64,000 nt of DNA from Paracyclopina nana (GCA_019096065.1 JAGUCH010000002.1:14458501-14522500); one strand, 5' to 3'. Counted from the stretch's first letter, positions 22,010 to 31,037 are shown. A program made the numbers and translations. Notes: generated by a model from the sequence alone, not told the origin.

Positions 22010-22486
22010 ATGGTAGCTGAAAAAGAAAAGGGAAAACATGCAGCTGCTGACCTTCAACGGCTCTTTTTTCACTCCTCTTGCAATGTTTTGCTCACCTGCT
22101 TGTATGTTGATGAGAAATTACGCAATATCGAGCCTTGTCAACATTTATTACACATGTGCCAGTTGGTCATTGGCTCTTGGAGAGTCAACATGGACAATTA
22201 TAATCAGTTTTCCAAGCAAGAGCTTCTCTCTTATTGCTGCATTGCAATGAGTCAAATCATTGTAGCTATGAAGACAGTGCTTGCACAGCATCAAGAACAA
22301 ACCGTTACAATGACAGCAGCCACTGATGAATTTCCGTACTCAAACTTTCACCACAATTTTTTGCCACCAGGACAGCAATTTACTGCCAATAACTCTCCCA
22401 ACCTTGCTGCTCAAGCCACTAAAAATACAACAGCTGAAGCTATGAAACCGCAGTCTGCAAATTCATCGAGAGCAAAGAAGTTTTGA
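22010..22486 (+). CDS. Hypothetical helical protein, 158 aa
   Basis: Single-exon frame from the ATG at 22010 (MVAEKEKGKHAAADL) to the TGA at 22484-22486. The first 90 residues are helical with several Cys residues (SSCNVLLTC; EPCQHLLHMC; SYCCIAMSQ). The C-terminal 60 residues are Asn/Thr/Ala/Pro-rich and look disordered, ending SSRAKKF. No signal peptide or known motif is seen. The stop lies only 78 bp from the stop of the convergent membrane-protein gene, consistent with compact packing in one element. Function unknown. Confidence 0.45.
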   Translation: MVAEKEKGKHAAADLQRLFFHSSCNVLLTCLYVDEKLRNIEPCQHLLHMCQLVIGSWRVNMDNYNQFSKQELLSYCCIAMSQIIVAMKTVLAQHQEQTVTMTAATDEFPYSNFHHNFLPPGQQFTANNSPNLAAQATKNTTAEAMKPQSANSSRAKKF

Positions 22487-22564
22487 CACTATAGATTACT
22501 ACTACATTTTCACACAATTACATATACAAAAAATTCATGTCCATTTGTGAGATTATGGGTGACA

Positions 22565-23347
22565 TTAAACATTGGTTTCAGCCACTTTATCATTGTTGTC
22601 ATCTTCAACTGCGTCTTCGCTTGCACTATCTTCCTTGCCACTGCTGCGATTCTCTTCGCGACGACGAGTGTTGTTTAAGCGGACCCACATGACAAGTTGC
22701 ACAGCATGACAGCACACGGAAATTCCACACGTTGTTGTCAATACAATAATGAGCAGCCAAACATTGACCTCTTGCGCGTCCAGGGGAGCAGCCATTATGC
22801 TACCATTGTTTGGTGACAGATTGTTCTTGATTGCTTCTTCAGGTGTCTTCATTGTGCTCGAGGCTTTTTTGCTCACATTTGAAATCATGTCATGGGCATT
22901 CAGGGACAAATGTGACAATTGATGAGTCACATTGACAAAATAATTGGCCTCTTCCAAAAGCTTTTGCAGCTTGTCCAATTGGTGATGGCATGTGAAAAAT
23001 TCCTGTTCCAAATGAATTGATTGTTTTCTTGCCTCAGTCAGCATTTTGTCCATGTGCTCAATTTTGAGTTGACTCTTGGACAAATTGTTTTCACACATGT
23101 GGAGCTTGTTGTCCTCGTGTGCGTGTGGTTTAGCTGCTATTTCCTCAGTCGCTCGTATGGCTTGGTCACTTGGCTTCTTCTCATCGTGCGTGATCCCAAA
23201 TTCGTTTTGAAGCACCATCATCTCACCAAAGCAGTTTTCCAAATCCAAGCAAGAGAGTGCTTTGTGCAAGCACATTTTACAATCCTTGTTGGAAGAAGCA
23301 GAATTTCCACTCAAAAATACAAGAGAAGCCAGCAAGAAAAACTTCAT
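22565..23347 (-). CDS. Secreted/type I membrane protein with coiled coil, 260 aa
   Basis: A single-exon frame starts at the ATG at 23347. It opens with a signal peptide (MKFFLLASLVFLSGNSAS) and a short Cys-rich segment (CKMCLHKALSCLDLENC). A long amphipathic helix of about residues 90-145 is likely a coiled coil and includes an NVT glycosylation site. A membrane segment at about residues 193-220 (VWLLIIVLTTTCGISVCCHA) follows, then a charged tail with a Ser/Asp-rich acidic end. A TATATATA box lies near 23473-23484. The family is not recognised. The layout resembles that of the membrane protein at 3291-4681 but I see no sequence similarity between them. It could be a surface protein of the PolB element or an unrelated host gene. 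Confidence 0.6.
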   Translation of the reverse strand: MKFFLLASLVFLSGNSASSNKDCKMCLHKALSCLDLENCFGEMMVLQNEFGITHDEKKPSDQAIRATEEIAAKPHAHEDNKLHMCENNLSKSQLKIEHMDKMLTEARKQSIHLEQEFFTCHHQLDKLQKLLEEANYFVNVTHQLSHLSLNAHDMISNVSKKASSTMKTPEEAIKNNLSPNNGSIMAAPLDAQEVNVWLLIIVLTTTCGISVCCHAVQLVMWVRLNNTRRREENRSSGKEDSASEDAVEDDNNDKVAETNV

Positions 23348-23972
23348 CTTGCCACAATAAAAAATTGACTTCCTTTCTCTTCAACTGCCAAGCAAATATT
23401 AACTGCCAATAATGAGATCATCATGCAAAGATGCATTTTAGAATTGATCTATATGCACTTTTAGTCACGACCTATATATATTTTTGTTTACTTTTCTACC
23501 CCTCCTCATTGTGCAAAATAGCAAAACATTTATGAGTGCTGAATATAGCAGCTCATATAACAACAAAAATGCTGCTATGGCATTCTCAATACTCTCTCCA
23601 AATATGTGGCTGGATGCTAAATAATTTTTTTAGTATCACTTCATTGAAAATATTTAAAAATATTTATCTACCTTAAATTGAATGTCAAAGGGCATTTTTG
23701 AATAAACTACTTTTCTCTATGAAGCACTTCTTTTAAGTCAAGTTACTTCTATGCAGTAACCGACGCACTTGGCAGCACAATGCTCACTCCCCAAGTCACC
23801 CTGCAAGTCAGAAATTTTTCACAACCTCATCTACAACTTTTTGACAAGCACATCCACAAACGGTTTTACAAGCCAACGACAACCCTTTTTACAAGCACAT
23901 TCACACCTGCATTTACAAGCCAAAACAGAACGCCAACCAGAACCACATTGACTTCGATTTCACCGTGATTTA
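23348..23972. other. Non-coding junction, with a 47-bp duplicated segment
   Basis: It holds the promoter side of the coiled-coil membrane gene and the boundary with the truncated retrotransposon. CAAGCACAT-CACA followed by TTTACAAGCCAA occurs twice in tandem at about 23846-23940, with a period of about 47 bp. No second LTR or integrase remnant is visible here. Confidence 0.5.
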
Positions 23973-26945
23973 CTAACAACAGCCGATCCATGTGGGCTCT
24001 CCTGTGTATGTTCGTCCTTTCATGCGAAGCTCCCCCCATTTTCCCACAAACGTATTAAGCGATGCTAGTTGCGACTTTTTGGGCCATACTTTGTGTTTGT
24101 GGAGATAGTCCATTTCTTCACAAAACTCCTTTGCTTGGGACATACCAATCAAAATGCTCTCAGTCTTTTCCAAAGCAGCTGGCCTGGGTTCGTACTGAGG
24201 TGCTGGCCTAGGTCCATCCTTTTCCTTGTAGACTATCGAAATCTGTTTGAGGAGAGCCAACTTACGTATCAGTTGCTTGAATGTGAGCCTGTTGTGATAA
24301 GGCACATATTCTGCCCATGAATTATCAGGTAGGGTCTTCCAAGAGGTCCACCTGTCCAGGTTTTCATCCTTGTGTACTAGATGCTCTGGGACTTCACGTG
24401 CTCCAGCTCGATAAACTTGCTCCAAAACGGCAGCCAGAGTTGACATGATGGTGGCAGATTTCTTCGTGGTTTCCTCCATTACTGCCAGATCGTCGTCGGT
24501 GACATCAATGATCTCATCAGGGTACTCATCGGGCGTCTTGCATAGCCAACTTGGACCATGTGTCCACAATTCGTGTTCTGAAAGCTGCTTGCATGACAGG
24601 CCTCGCGTGGCTAAATCAGCTGAGTTCTCCTTTCCCTTGACGTGCCTCCACCTCCAGGTGTGAGTGAGTTCGAAAATCTCCGAAACTCGTCTGCCAACAA
24701 AGGCTTTCCACACTCTGCCAGGCTTGGCTAACCACATTACCACACACTTAGAATCTGTCCATAGGAAGACCATGTCAATGTCACCAAGGAGCTCCTGTAG
24801 GTGTCTAGCAAGACGCGCACCTATAAGAGAACCAAGAAGCTCCTTTTCAGGTATAGACCTGACTTCACTCAAGGGGCAAAGCCTCATTCTTGATGCTGCC
24901 AAGACGGAGCTCGTTGGCCTTGTGTCGTACACACTGACTACATAGGCACACGCTGCATATGCTACGTCTGATGCATCAGAGAACACATGAAGGTATTTGC
25001 GTATTGCTCCCTCAGAACTCAGCGCTCGGTGAAACTTGACTAAGGGCAGATCAGCCAAATCAGAGACATACTCACGCCATTTTTTACAAATGTCCTTGGC
25101 GTCTTGCGAGGGCAGGCTCTCCAATTCACTGTCCCATGTCACCTCCTGTGTGGCTCGCAGAGCGCATGCTGCTTGGATCAGAAGCTTGGGCTTGAGCAGG
25201 AGTGGTGTGACCAACCCAAGCAGGTCAAAAAGCCTCGGAGTGTACTGAGTCATCAGCCTCAAAGTTATGGGCTTACCTTCGAAGGGCTCATATGAGGGGC
25301 TTTCGAAATAGATTTTGTCGTCTGTGAGGTCTATATACATGCCCAGTGCTTTCGTTTGGTGGTGGTCAGAGTCTTTCACATGGCACACAGTGGCTTTCCA
25401 GTCTTCAGGCAAATGAGCCAGAACTTCAGGGTGTGAACAAGTCCATTTTCTCATCGGAAGCTGCGCTTCTCCCATAATGCGAATGATGTCATCGACTGCC
25501 GTCTTGGCTTCCTCAACTGAGCTTACTGAGGCGATCAAGTCATCGACATAAAGTGAGTTAGTAAGCAGCTCATAAGCTTCAGGGCATGTGTCCTTGTACT
25601 GCTCAACATGCTTTTGCACACAATAAAGGGCCATGCAAGGCGCTGAAGTTGTACCAAAGGGCACAGACTTAAATTCATATGCTTCACCTTGCCAGAAGAA
25701 CCTGTGAAACTTCCGGTCCTCTGGAAACAGCCTGAATCGCAAATACATTTTACTCACATCGCCTGTAATGCACACTGGTTTTTGCCTTGCTTTCACTACA
25801 ATGTCAAAGCAGTCTTTTTGCAGCTTGGGGCCCGGCATGAGCGCGTCGTTTAAGGATTTTCCATCCCTGGACTTTCTTGCACCGTCAAAGACCACTCTCA
25901 CTGGCATGCTTGGCTTGTCATACCTTTTCACGAGAAGCCAATTGAGGAATCTCCCCTCCTTGATTATGTCGCTAGGTCCCAACTTGCGAACAAAATCAAG
26001 ATTCACCCATTCATTGACTTCTTGGCATGATTTTTCATATGCTTTTTCACTATAGCTTTTGAGCTTGGACTCCAGCTTATTCGTGTCTCTGAGCACTTCA
26101 TCAGCATTATTAAGGAATTTGGGCTCACCTTTTTTCCATAGGCTTGGCACTGCCATTTGTCCATTGGCCAAGCGGTGCGTCTTGCTCAGTATTTCATAAG
26201 CCCTTTTTTCATTTAAGGACACAAGCTTAGGCTGGGCTGCATTGACAAACTTGTCCAAGTCATAGAGCAGCCGAAGGGAAGCATACGGTGGTTCACTTTT
26301 ACAGCAACTATTGTTCATGTTCAGTGGCTCCAAGACGGTAGACACAACTGAACTAGGCAATGCACTTTCAGAGTAGGCAATCGTTGGTCCTAACTTAGTC
26401 AGGATCAAAATTGGTTCACTAGGCGTCTTGCCCCTCACTATGGTGGTTGGACTGATCAGGTCAAAATCACACATGCCAATCAGCACTTGTGGAGCACCAC
26501 TCGCAAAGTTAGGAAAACACACTTTCTTTAAATGAGGGAATGCGTCTTGCAGTTTTTTCACAGGTGGCAACTTCATTGATGGCTGAAGGTGAGGCATAGT
26601 GTCGACTTTTACCTCATAAACTTTGCCTGGATCACTGAGGGGTTTCACACTTAATAATGCCTGAAAACTCTGAAATGTTGCTTCTGCTCCTACAAATGAA
26701 AGCACTCTGTCCTTAGAGCTCCCAGTGAGCCTCAGCCTTGTGGCTAAATCAACAGTGATAAGTGATAATTCACTGCCATTGTCCAGAAAAGCATTAACAG
26801 TTATTTGTACATCCGGGACGGAGGGGTTAGACACTTGCACTGGAACGACGGGAAAAACAACTCTTTGATTTTTAGAGAGTACCTTTGTTTTGGCTTTGAT
26901 AGACGCCACCAGCTGATGGAGCGAAGGGGAGCTCGTATTTTGGCG
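23973..26945 (-). CDS. pol: BEL/Pao pol: protease, RT, RNase H; integrase missing
   Basis: An open frame of about 990 codons runs directly on from the gag stop codon, in the same frame and without an ATG near its start. The aspartic protease motif is AFLDNGSELSLI near the N-terminus. The RT has a fingers/palm region with FDGARKS and VPFGTTSAP, and the catalytic YVDDLIAS. RNase H follows with FSDASDVAYAA and a later FLWTDSK. The C-terminal tract GKWGELRMKGR corresponds to the entry of the integrase zinc-binding region, where the protein stops at TWIGCC. The enzyme would copy element RNA into DNA but could not integrate it by itself. The reading frame is long and clean, so the copy is young or selected. 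Integrase loss is a large deletion or an insertion breakpoint at about 23973. Confidence 0.9.
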   Translation of the reverse strand, partial: RQNTSSPSLHQLVASIKAKTKVLSKNQRVVFPVVPVQVSNPSVPDVQITVNAFLDNGSELSLITVDLATRLRLTGSSKDRVLSFVGAEATFQSFQALLSVKPLSDPGKVYEVKVDTMPHLQPSMKLPPVKKLQDAFPHLKKVCFPNFASGAPQVLIGMCDFDLISPTTIVRGKTPSEPILILTKLGPTIAYSESALPSSVVSTVLEPLNMNNSCCKSEPPYASLRLLYDLDKFVNAAQPKLVSLNEKRAYEILSKTHRLANGQMAVPSLWKKGEPKFLNNADEVLRDTNKLESKLKSYSEKAYEKSCQEVNEWVNLDFVRKLGPSDIIKEGRFLNWLLVKRYDKPSMPVRVVFDGARKSRDGKSLNDALMPGPKLQKDCFDIVVKARQKPVCITGDVSKMYLRFRLFPEDRKFHRFFWQGEAYEFKSVPFGTTSAPCMALYCVQKHVEQYKDTCPEAYELLTNSLYVDDLIASVSSVEEAKTAVDDIIRIMGEAQLPMRKWTCSHPEVLAHLPEDWKATVCHVKDSDHHQTKALGMYIDLTDDKIYFESPSYEPFEGKPITLRLMTQYTPRLFDLLGLVTPLLLKPKLLIQAACALRATQEVTWDSELESLPSQDAKDICKKWREYVSDLADLPLVKFHRALSSEGAIRKYLHVFSDASDVAYAACAYVVSVYDTRPTSSVLAASRMRLCPLSEVRSIPEKELLGSLIGARLARHLQELLGDIDMVFLWTDSKCVVMWLAKPGRVWKAFVGRRVSEIFELTHTWRWRHVKGKENSADLATRGLSCKQLSEHELWTHGPSWLCKTPDEYPDEIIDVTDDDLAVMEETTKKSATIMSTLAAVLEQVYRAGAREVPEHLVHKDENLDRWTSWKTLPDNSWAEYVPYHNRLTFKQLIRKLALLKQISIVYKEKDGPRPAPQYEPRPAALEKTESILIGMSQAKEFCEEMDYLHKHKVWPKKSQLASLNTFVGKWGELRMKGRTYTGEPTWIGCC

Positions 26946-26948
26946 TCA
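26946..26948 (-). promoter_or_regulatory. In-frame UGA between gag and pol
   Basis: Gag ends CAA-TGA-C and the downstream frame stays open into pol in the same phase. Pol has no ATG of its own near its start. UGA followed by C is a known leaky context. Readthrough would give a gag-pol fusion. Alternatively the stop is a single point mutation in one former reading frame. Confidence 0.55.
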
Positions 26949-29900
26949 TTGTTTGGAGTCTAATTTTTCACTTAGTGACACCACCAGGGCCGTCAGTTTT
27001 TCCAGATCTTGTCCTTGTTTTTGGATTTGAGTTTTCATTTCATCAGGCACACTTACTGAGGCAGTCGCTTCCGCTGCTTTCTTCTTTCTGCCGGCTTTTG
27101 AGGCTAGGGCTTCAAAGGCACCATGCAAGACGCCATGGTGTTCGCTGCTGCCACACACTTTACAGGTACCAGTGGAATCACAGTCTGCCCTAATGTGTTT
27201 GCCTTTAAGACACTTATAGCAGGCTCCGGTGGGTCGTAAATTGTAGATCTTTTGCCGATCGTCAATCTGATCCAAGACTGGGCACCGGAAGAGCTTGTGA
27301 TCCTGGCTGCATAGTGGGCACGACACAAAAGTGAATTGTGCGTCTTGCCTGACACTTAGGACGACCGCTTGGTTGTCTTGATCAGTTTCAGACTCTGTGG
27401 AACCTGTTTGGTCCAAATGTCCATCCACCTGTTGTAGTGAGAAGGTGGTTTTACCCTGTTGATAGTTGCCTCTTGCAAACATGGGCTTTGTGTCATACTT
27501 TTTGAGCGGATACGAAACCTTCGGTGCAGTATTTGCTGGAGCAGCTTCTTCAATGGCATCAAAGTCATCACCAAATTTGACATGTGTGGCAGCCCATTGC
27601 TCAAATAGGTCCAGAGTGAGAGTATCCCTACCTAGGGTGGCCAAAAATGTTTGGACATGCTCTCTAGTTCGGGGTGCCAACTTAACAGTTTGAATGGCCA
27701 ATGTAGCAAAGGCAGACTGATTAGACTTTGACATCTTTCCCCGCGCACACGCCTTGAGCTGGCCCATGAATTCCAGCATGTGTTCGCGTACTGCGATGAC
27801 AGTTTCCGTCTTCTGCATGTCGACCAGGGGCAGCTTTTGAAGCTTGTGAGTCGCATAAGCTAGCAACTTTTCCAAGTTGTAGTACTCCTTGTCAAGATGT
27901 CTCAGCGCCTTGCGATAACCTCTCTTGCTCCGCTCATGATTTTTGACGAAATGCGAAGCGGGACCGTCTTGGGTGGCATTTTTAAGCCTCACAAATTTTT
28001 CTTCATAAGAGAGACCTTGGTCTCGATGAATGTATTGCCTAAAATCAAGACGGAACTCGTGGTAGAGGTACCTATTTTTGCCTGTGAAGGTGGGAGCTTT
28101 CAAGTTGTCAAACTTGATCGGGCGTCTTTGCTTTTTGTGCTTGACGACTCGAGTACCACTTGACGAAGAAGACCCCGACGACGACGAGGAGGATGACCCC
28201 TTTCGTTTCTTTTTGCCCTTCTTTTTCTTCTTGGAGCTGCCATCATCAGACGAGTCCGAAGGATCAGGATCAGTGTCCCAGAAGTCTGACTCAGTCTCAT
28301 CGTCTTCCTCTTCCTCAGTAGACTCATACTTTTTCTTGCGTCTTGCTTTACTTGAGCCCGAGGACTTGCTTTTGGAGCCCTTGGAGCTTGACTTTTTGTC
28401 CTTGATGTGCTTTTGTCGCTCCATCTCCTTCTTTTCTTCCGGGTCAGGTCGAGTGTCCTTCTCATAAGCATCAGAGAATGGATTGTAATACAGCCTTGAT
28501 CCTCCTGGACTACGAACAGGATCAACTTTGGAGAACTTGTACATGCTCTTGCGTGACATTCTCAAGCTGTATTCTTGCACCTTGATCCACTCATGGGCTT
28601 GATCAGACAAGTTGCCGTATTTCTCATCCTCTCCATCCAGCTCCCTTGCTCTCTTATATGACACACTCTGAAGCTCGTTCCAACTGTGTATCCACAAATC
28701 AATGCATGCCTCCATGTCAGTTAAGAGGGTCTTGATAGAGCCGAGCTCTCCATCACTGCCATCGTAATACTTGACCGCATCGACCATGCGCTTGGCTGCA
28801 TACTGGAGGTTCTTGTGGGCGTCTTGCAGCTGGGCTTCTTGGTCAATATAGTTGAGTTCTGGAGGGGCCTTGGTGGGGTCATACAAGAGCTTGGCCTCAT
28901 CCTCTTTAGCTTTGGGCTTGATTTTTGGTCCAGTCTCTTGCTCTGCAGGCTTGTTTTTTGGTCTAGTCTCTTGTTCTGCAGGCTTGTTGACATGAAGGGT
29001 CTTCTTGACAAGTGGAGCCTGACCTGTAGCTTCCTTTTCCGGCCTTTTGGTGTTGGCTGGGGGCGTCTTGCCAGCAGTGGCATTGCTAACCTGCTTGGCT
29101 TTCATGGCATTCATAATGTCTGACTGAAAGAAAGCAGAGGTGACATCCAGCATGGCATCACTCCTCAGATCATGCTCAAGTTGAGTTGCAAATTGTTGCT
29201 CATTTAGAGCCTGGATTTCAATGCTCTCTTTGACCACTGCCTTCATTTCTTGCGCTTTGCCAATGGCATCCTTGAGGGATACATGCGTCTTGCCTGCATT
29301 CTTGAGCAGTTGGTCTGAGGTGGTGAGGTTGGCCTCTTCATGTACATCCATGTATTCTTGTTCCAGGGCAGCTAGGTCAATCCTCTCATCTTCCATTTCA
29401 GAGGTCATTATTTCAATTGCTTCAAGATTTAGCACCTCTGAGCGCATAGCATGCCTGTATTTTCTGACCATATTGTTCACATCAGTGATTCGTCTACCCA
29501 AATCCAGTCTGAGGTTGGTGGCTCTTCTTTGCAATTCCAGCCTTGCATCATTGCGACGTCTCCTCTCAATCCTTTCTTCCTCAGTGAGCTTGGAGGACTT
29601 ACTAGGTTGCTTTTGGGCATTGGGATCATCAGCCAGGGATTCATTGGCATCCTCTGCTGATTGGTCCTTTTCTTTGGCAGGTGGAGGTTCTTCCTCTCTC
29701 AGGGTATGCTCTTCCATGGCATTAGAGGCAGCACTGGAAGGCCTAGAGTCCTTGTCAGGGTCTTTATTGCTGCGCGTCTTGCGAGTCATGACTTCAGGTG
29801 TACCTGGAGTGGCTTGGATAAATTGCAAGAATTGTTTATAATCTCTATTTAATGCTGGTGGGGGAGGTTGAGGAGTGCTCAGAGCCAGACTAGCTGGGCT

Positions 29901-29981
29901 AGTTGGTGATGCTGATGTGAGCTCCCAATCCTCTTCGAAATCCTCCAGGATTCGCCTAGGTGGAGGTGGAGTATTGCTCAT
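26946..29981 (-). CDS. gag: BEL/Pao gag polyprotein, 1011 aa
   Basis: The frame starts at the ATG at 29981 (MSNTPPPPRRIL) and ends at the TGA at 26946-26948. The N-terminal third is charged and coiled-coil-like, with an EEERIERRRR segment. The middle is a Ser/Lys/Glu low-complexity region (KKKKKGKKKRKGSSSSS). A DUF1759-like capsid region follows, with KFDNLKAPTFTGK. Three zinc-knuckle-like clusters lie near the C-terminus (CPLCSQDHKLFRC; CYKCLKGKHIRADC; CKVCGSSEHHGVLH). It would form the particle and bind RNA. At 1011 residues it is long for a gag. The single stop between it and pol is discussed separately. Confidence 0.85.
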   Translation of the reverse strand: MSNTPPPPRRILEDFEEDWELTSASPTSPASLALSTPQPPPPALNRDYKQFLQFIQATPGTPEVMTRKTRSNKDPDKDSRPSSAASNAMEEHTLREEEPPPAKEKDQSAEDANESLADDPNAQKQPSKSSKLTEEERIERRRRNDARLELQRRATNLRLDLGRRITDVNNMVRKYRHAMRSEVLNLEAIEIMTSEMEDERIDLAALEQEYMDVHEEANLTTSDQLLKNAGKTHVSLKDAIGKAQEMKAVVKESIEIQALNEQQFATQLEHDLRSDAMLDVTSAFFQSDIMNAMKAKQVSNATAGKTPPANTKRPEKEATGQAPLVKKTLHVNKPAEQETRPKNKPAEQETGPKIKPKAKEDEAKLLYDPTKAPPELNYIDQEAQLQDAHKNLQYAAKRMVDAVKYYDGSDGELGSIKTLLTDMEACIDLWIHSWNELQSVSYKRARELDGEDEKYGNLSDQAHEWIKVQEYSLRMSRKSMYKFSKVDPVRSPGGSRLYYNPFSDAYEKDTRPDPEEKKEMERQKHIKDKKSSSKGSKSKSSGSSKARRKKKYESTEEEEDDETESDFWDTDPDPSDSSDDGSSKKKKKGKKKRKGSSSSSSSGSSSSSGTRVVKHKKQRRPIKFDNLKAPTFTGKNRYLYHEFRLDFRQYIHRDQGLSYEEKFVRLKNATQDGPASHFVKNHERSKRGYRKALRHLDKEYYNLEKLLAYATHKLQKLPLVDMQKTETVIAVREHMLEFMGQLKACARGKMSKSNQSAFATLAIQTVKLAPRTREHVQTFLATLGRDTLTLDLFEQWAATHVKFGDDFDAIEEAAPANTAPKVSYPLKKYDTKPMFARGNYQQGKTTFSLQQVDGHLDQTGSTESETDQDNQAVVLSVRQDAQFTFVSCPLCSQDHKLFRCPVLDQIDDRQKIYNLRPTGACYKCLKGKHIRADCDSTGTCKVCGSSEHHGVLHGAFEALASKAGRKKKAAEATASVSVPDEMKTQIQKQGQDLEKLTALVVSLSEKLDSKQ

Positions 29982-30044
29982 GAGTGATTGACTCCCCCCA
30001 TAGCAATGCCAAGGCTAATATTTATGAGTCAGAGCATAAAATGA

Positions 30045-30720
30045 GAGTAGCAATACGCGTTCTCTTTTTAGTCAAAAACTTAAAACAAGGTCAGCAAGAC
30101 GCTTTACCCCTTGTATTTTCAGACTGCTTGTCATTGGCAAGCCTCTTGCAGTTTTTAGTAGCAAGACCAGTGTTTAGTGGAAAATTCCGTTGACATTTTC
30201 CGCATCGGCGGCCTCGCCACTTTGCTTCGGTTTTGGGCCAAATAGATGTCAATCCGGGTGCACAGTTGAGCCGTCAATCCCAGTCCTCAGGCTGCCATTT
30301 CAGTCAAAGCTAGTCAAGGTATTAAATTAGAGTAGCAAGACGCGTTTCTCTAGTATTTTATTAGTCAAAATCACAAAATTTCATCTAATACAAGGCCAGC
30401 AAGACGCTTGGTGCCCCGTAATAGGCATCGCCAATTTGTCACTGAAGCACTGGAAGGGGTTTCTTGAATTTCTTGAATTCTTTTTTCAAAATTCAAGATG
30501 GCCGACAAAATGGCGTCTTGCGGCTTCCTCCTTCAGTTTTCTCCTCGTTGATGTAAGGTACTACTTGTCATTGGCAGTCTTGATAAGCAGTTGAGGAGTG
30601 CTGGGCTCACGTTAGCGTTTCCACAGCAAGCAAGAACGCGAGTTAGCGGAAATTTCCGTTGGCCATTTTCCGCGTCGCGTCGAACTCGCCGTTTGCTTCG
30701 AATTTTTTGGGCTGCAATGA
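30045..30720 (-). repeat. Duplicated segments in the BEL leader
   Basis: A block with GGAAAATTCCGTTGACATTT then CCGCATCGGCGGCCTCGCC (30178-30220) is repeated in diverged form as GGAAATTTCCGTTGGCCATT (30648-30667) and onwards. A second pair, CGCGTT-TCT then GTCAAAA then CAAGG-CAGCAAGACGCTT, occurs at 30055-30105 and 30340-30410. The 800-bp leader thus grew by internal duplication. Four of the 9-mer copies lie here. Confidence 0.65.
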
Positions 30721-30768
30721 CGGTAGGTGAGACTAATTATAATTTAAACCTCACTTGGTGGGTTGCAG

Positions 30769-30787
30769 CCCCACGAGTTGGGCGCCA
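30769..30787 (-). promoter_or_regulatory. Candidate primer-binding site
   Basis: On the minus strand TGGCGCCCAACTCGTGGGG lies 5 bp inside the proposed LTR edge. TGGCGCCCAAC followed by GTGGGG is a very common PBS form in LTR retroelements. Position between LTR and gag is as expected. Confidence 0.65.
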
Positions 30788-30792
30788 GTTCT

Positions 30793-31037
30793 TGTTACAG
30801 GATGATCTTGAACATTGGGAGTGGTCAAGGGCAATCCTGGTTGACTTTGGATCTGGAGTTGGACAATGGAGTCTCCAGATCAAATCTCCAGCGTGGAAAC
30901 CTCCGATGAGATGGCTCAGAAGCTCCCGCGACTTTGGGTTCGAAAATAAAGAGCTTTTGAAGGTCTTTACTGTTTGGCGGAAAATCTAATACTGTTTATT
31001 TGCATACGTAAACAAAGGGAATTCGGAAATATATACA
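30793..31037 (-). repeat. Candidate 5' LTR of the BEL element
   Basis: Reading on the minus strand, a 245-bp segment starts TGTATATATT and ends CCTGTAACA, immediately before the PBS. It contains an AATAAA and a TATATAT run. There is no second LTR in the window to confirm the boundaries, so the left edge is a guess from TG...CA and TATA position. Confidence 0.35.

Larger units (their letters stand above)
24533..30521. repeat. Dispersed 9-mer GCAAGACGC, 17 copies
   Basis: Exact copies begin at 24533, 24808, 25099, 26177, 26423, 26542, 27125, 27340, 28338, 28819, 29063, 29285, 29774, 30094, 30335, 30399 and 30513. Twelve are GCAAGACGC in the element's sense strand and five are in the opposite sense. 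Coding copies fall in different frames (for example QDA, KT and AR). Flanking bases are not shared. Confidence 0.9.
23973..31037 (-). mobile_element. BEL/Pao LTR retrotransposon, 3'-truncated
   Basis: Read on the minus strand: a candidate 5' LTR (31037-30793), a primer-binding site (30787-30769), an 800-bp leader, gag (29981-26946) and pol (26945-23973). The order protease, RT, RNase H with a DUF1758-type aspartic protease and DUF1759-type gag is the BEL/Pao arrangement. Pol ends at the beginning of the integrase zinc-binding region, and no integrase core or 3' LTR follows. The element is therefore a defective copy, although gag and most of pol are open. Confidence 0.85.

Noticed and set aside
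12664..23347. Calling the PolB cluster a complete Polinton
   Set aside because: No integrase, ATPase, protease or capsid gene could be recognised, and no terminal repeats were seen.
23348..23972. A 3' LTR for the BEL element
   Set aside because: No segment resembling 30793-31037 and no polypurine tract were found here.
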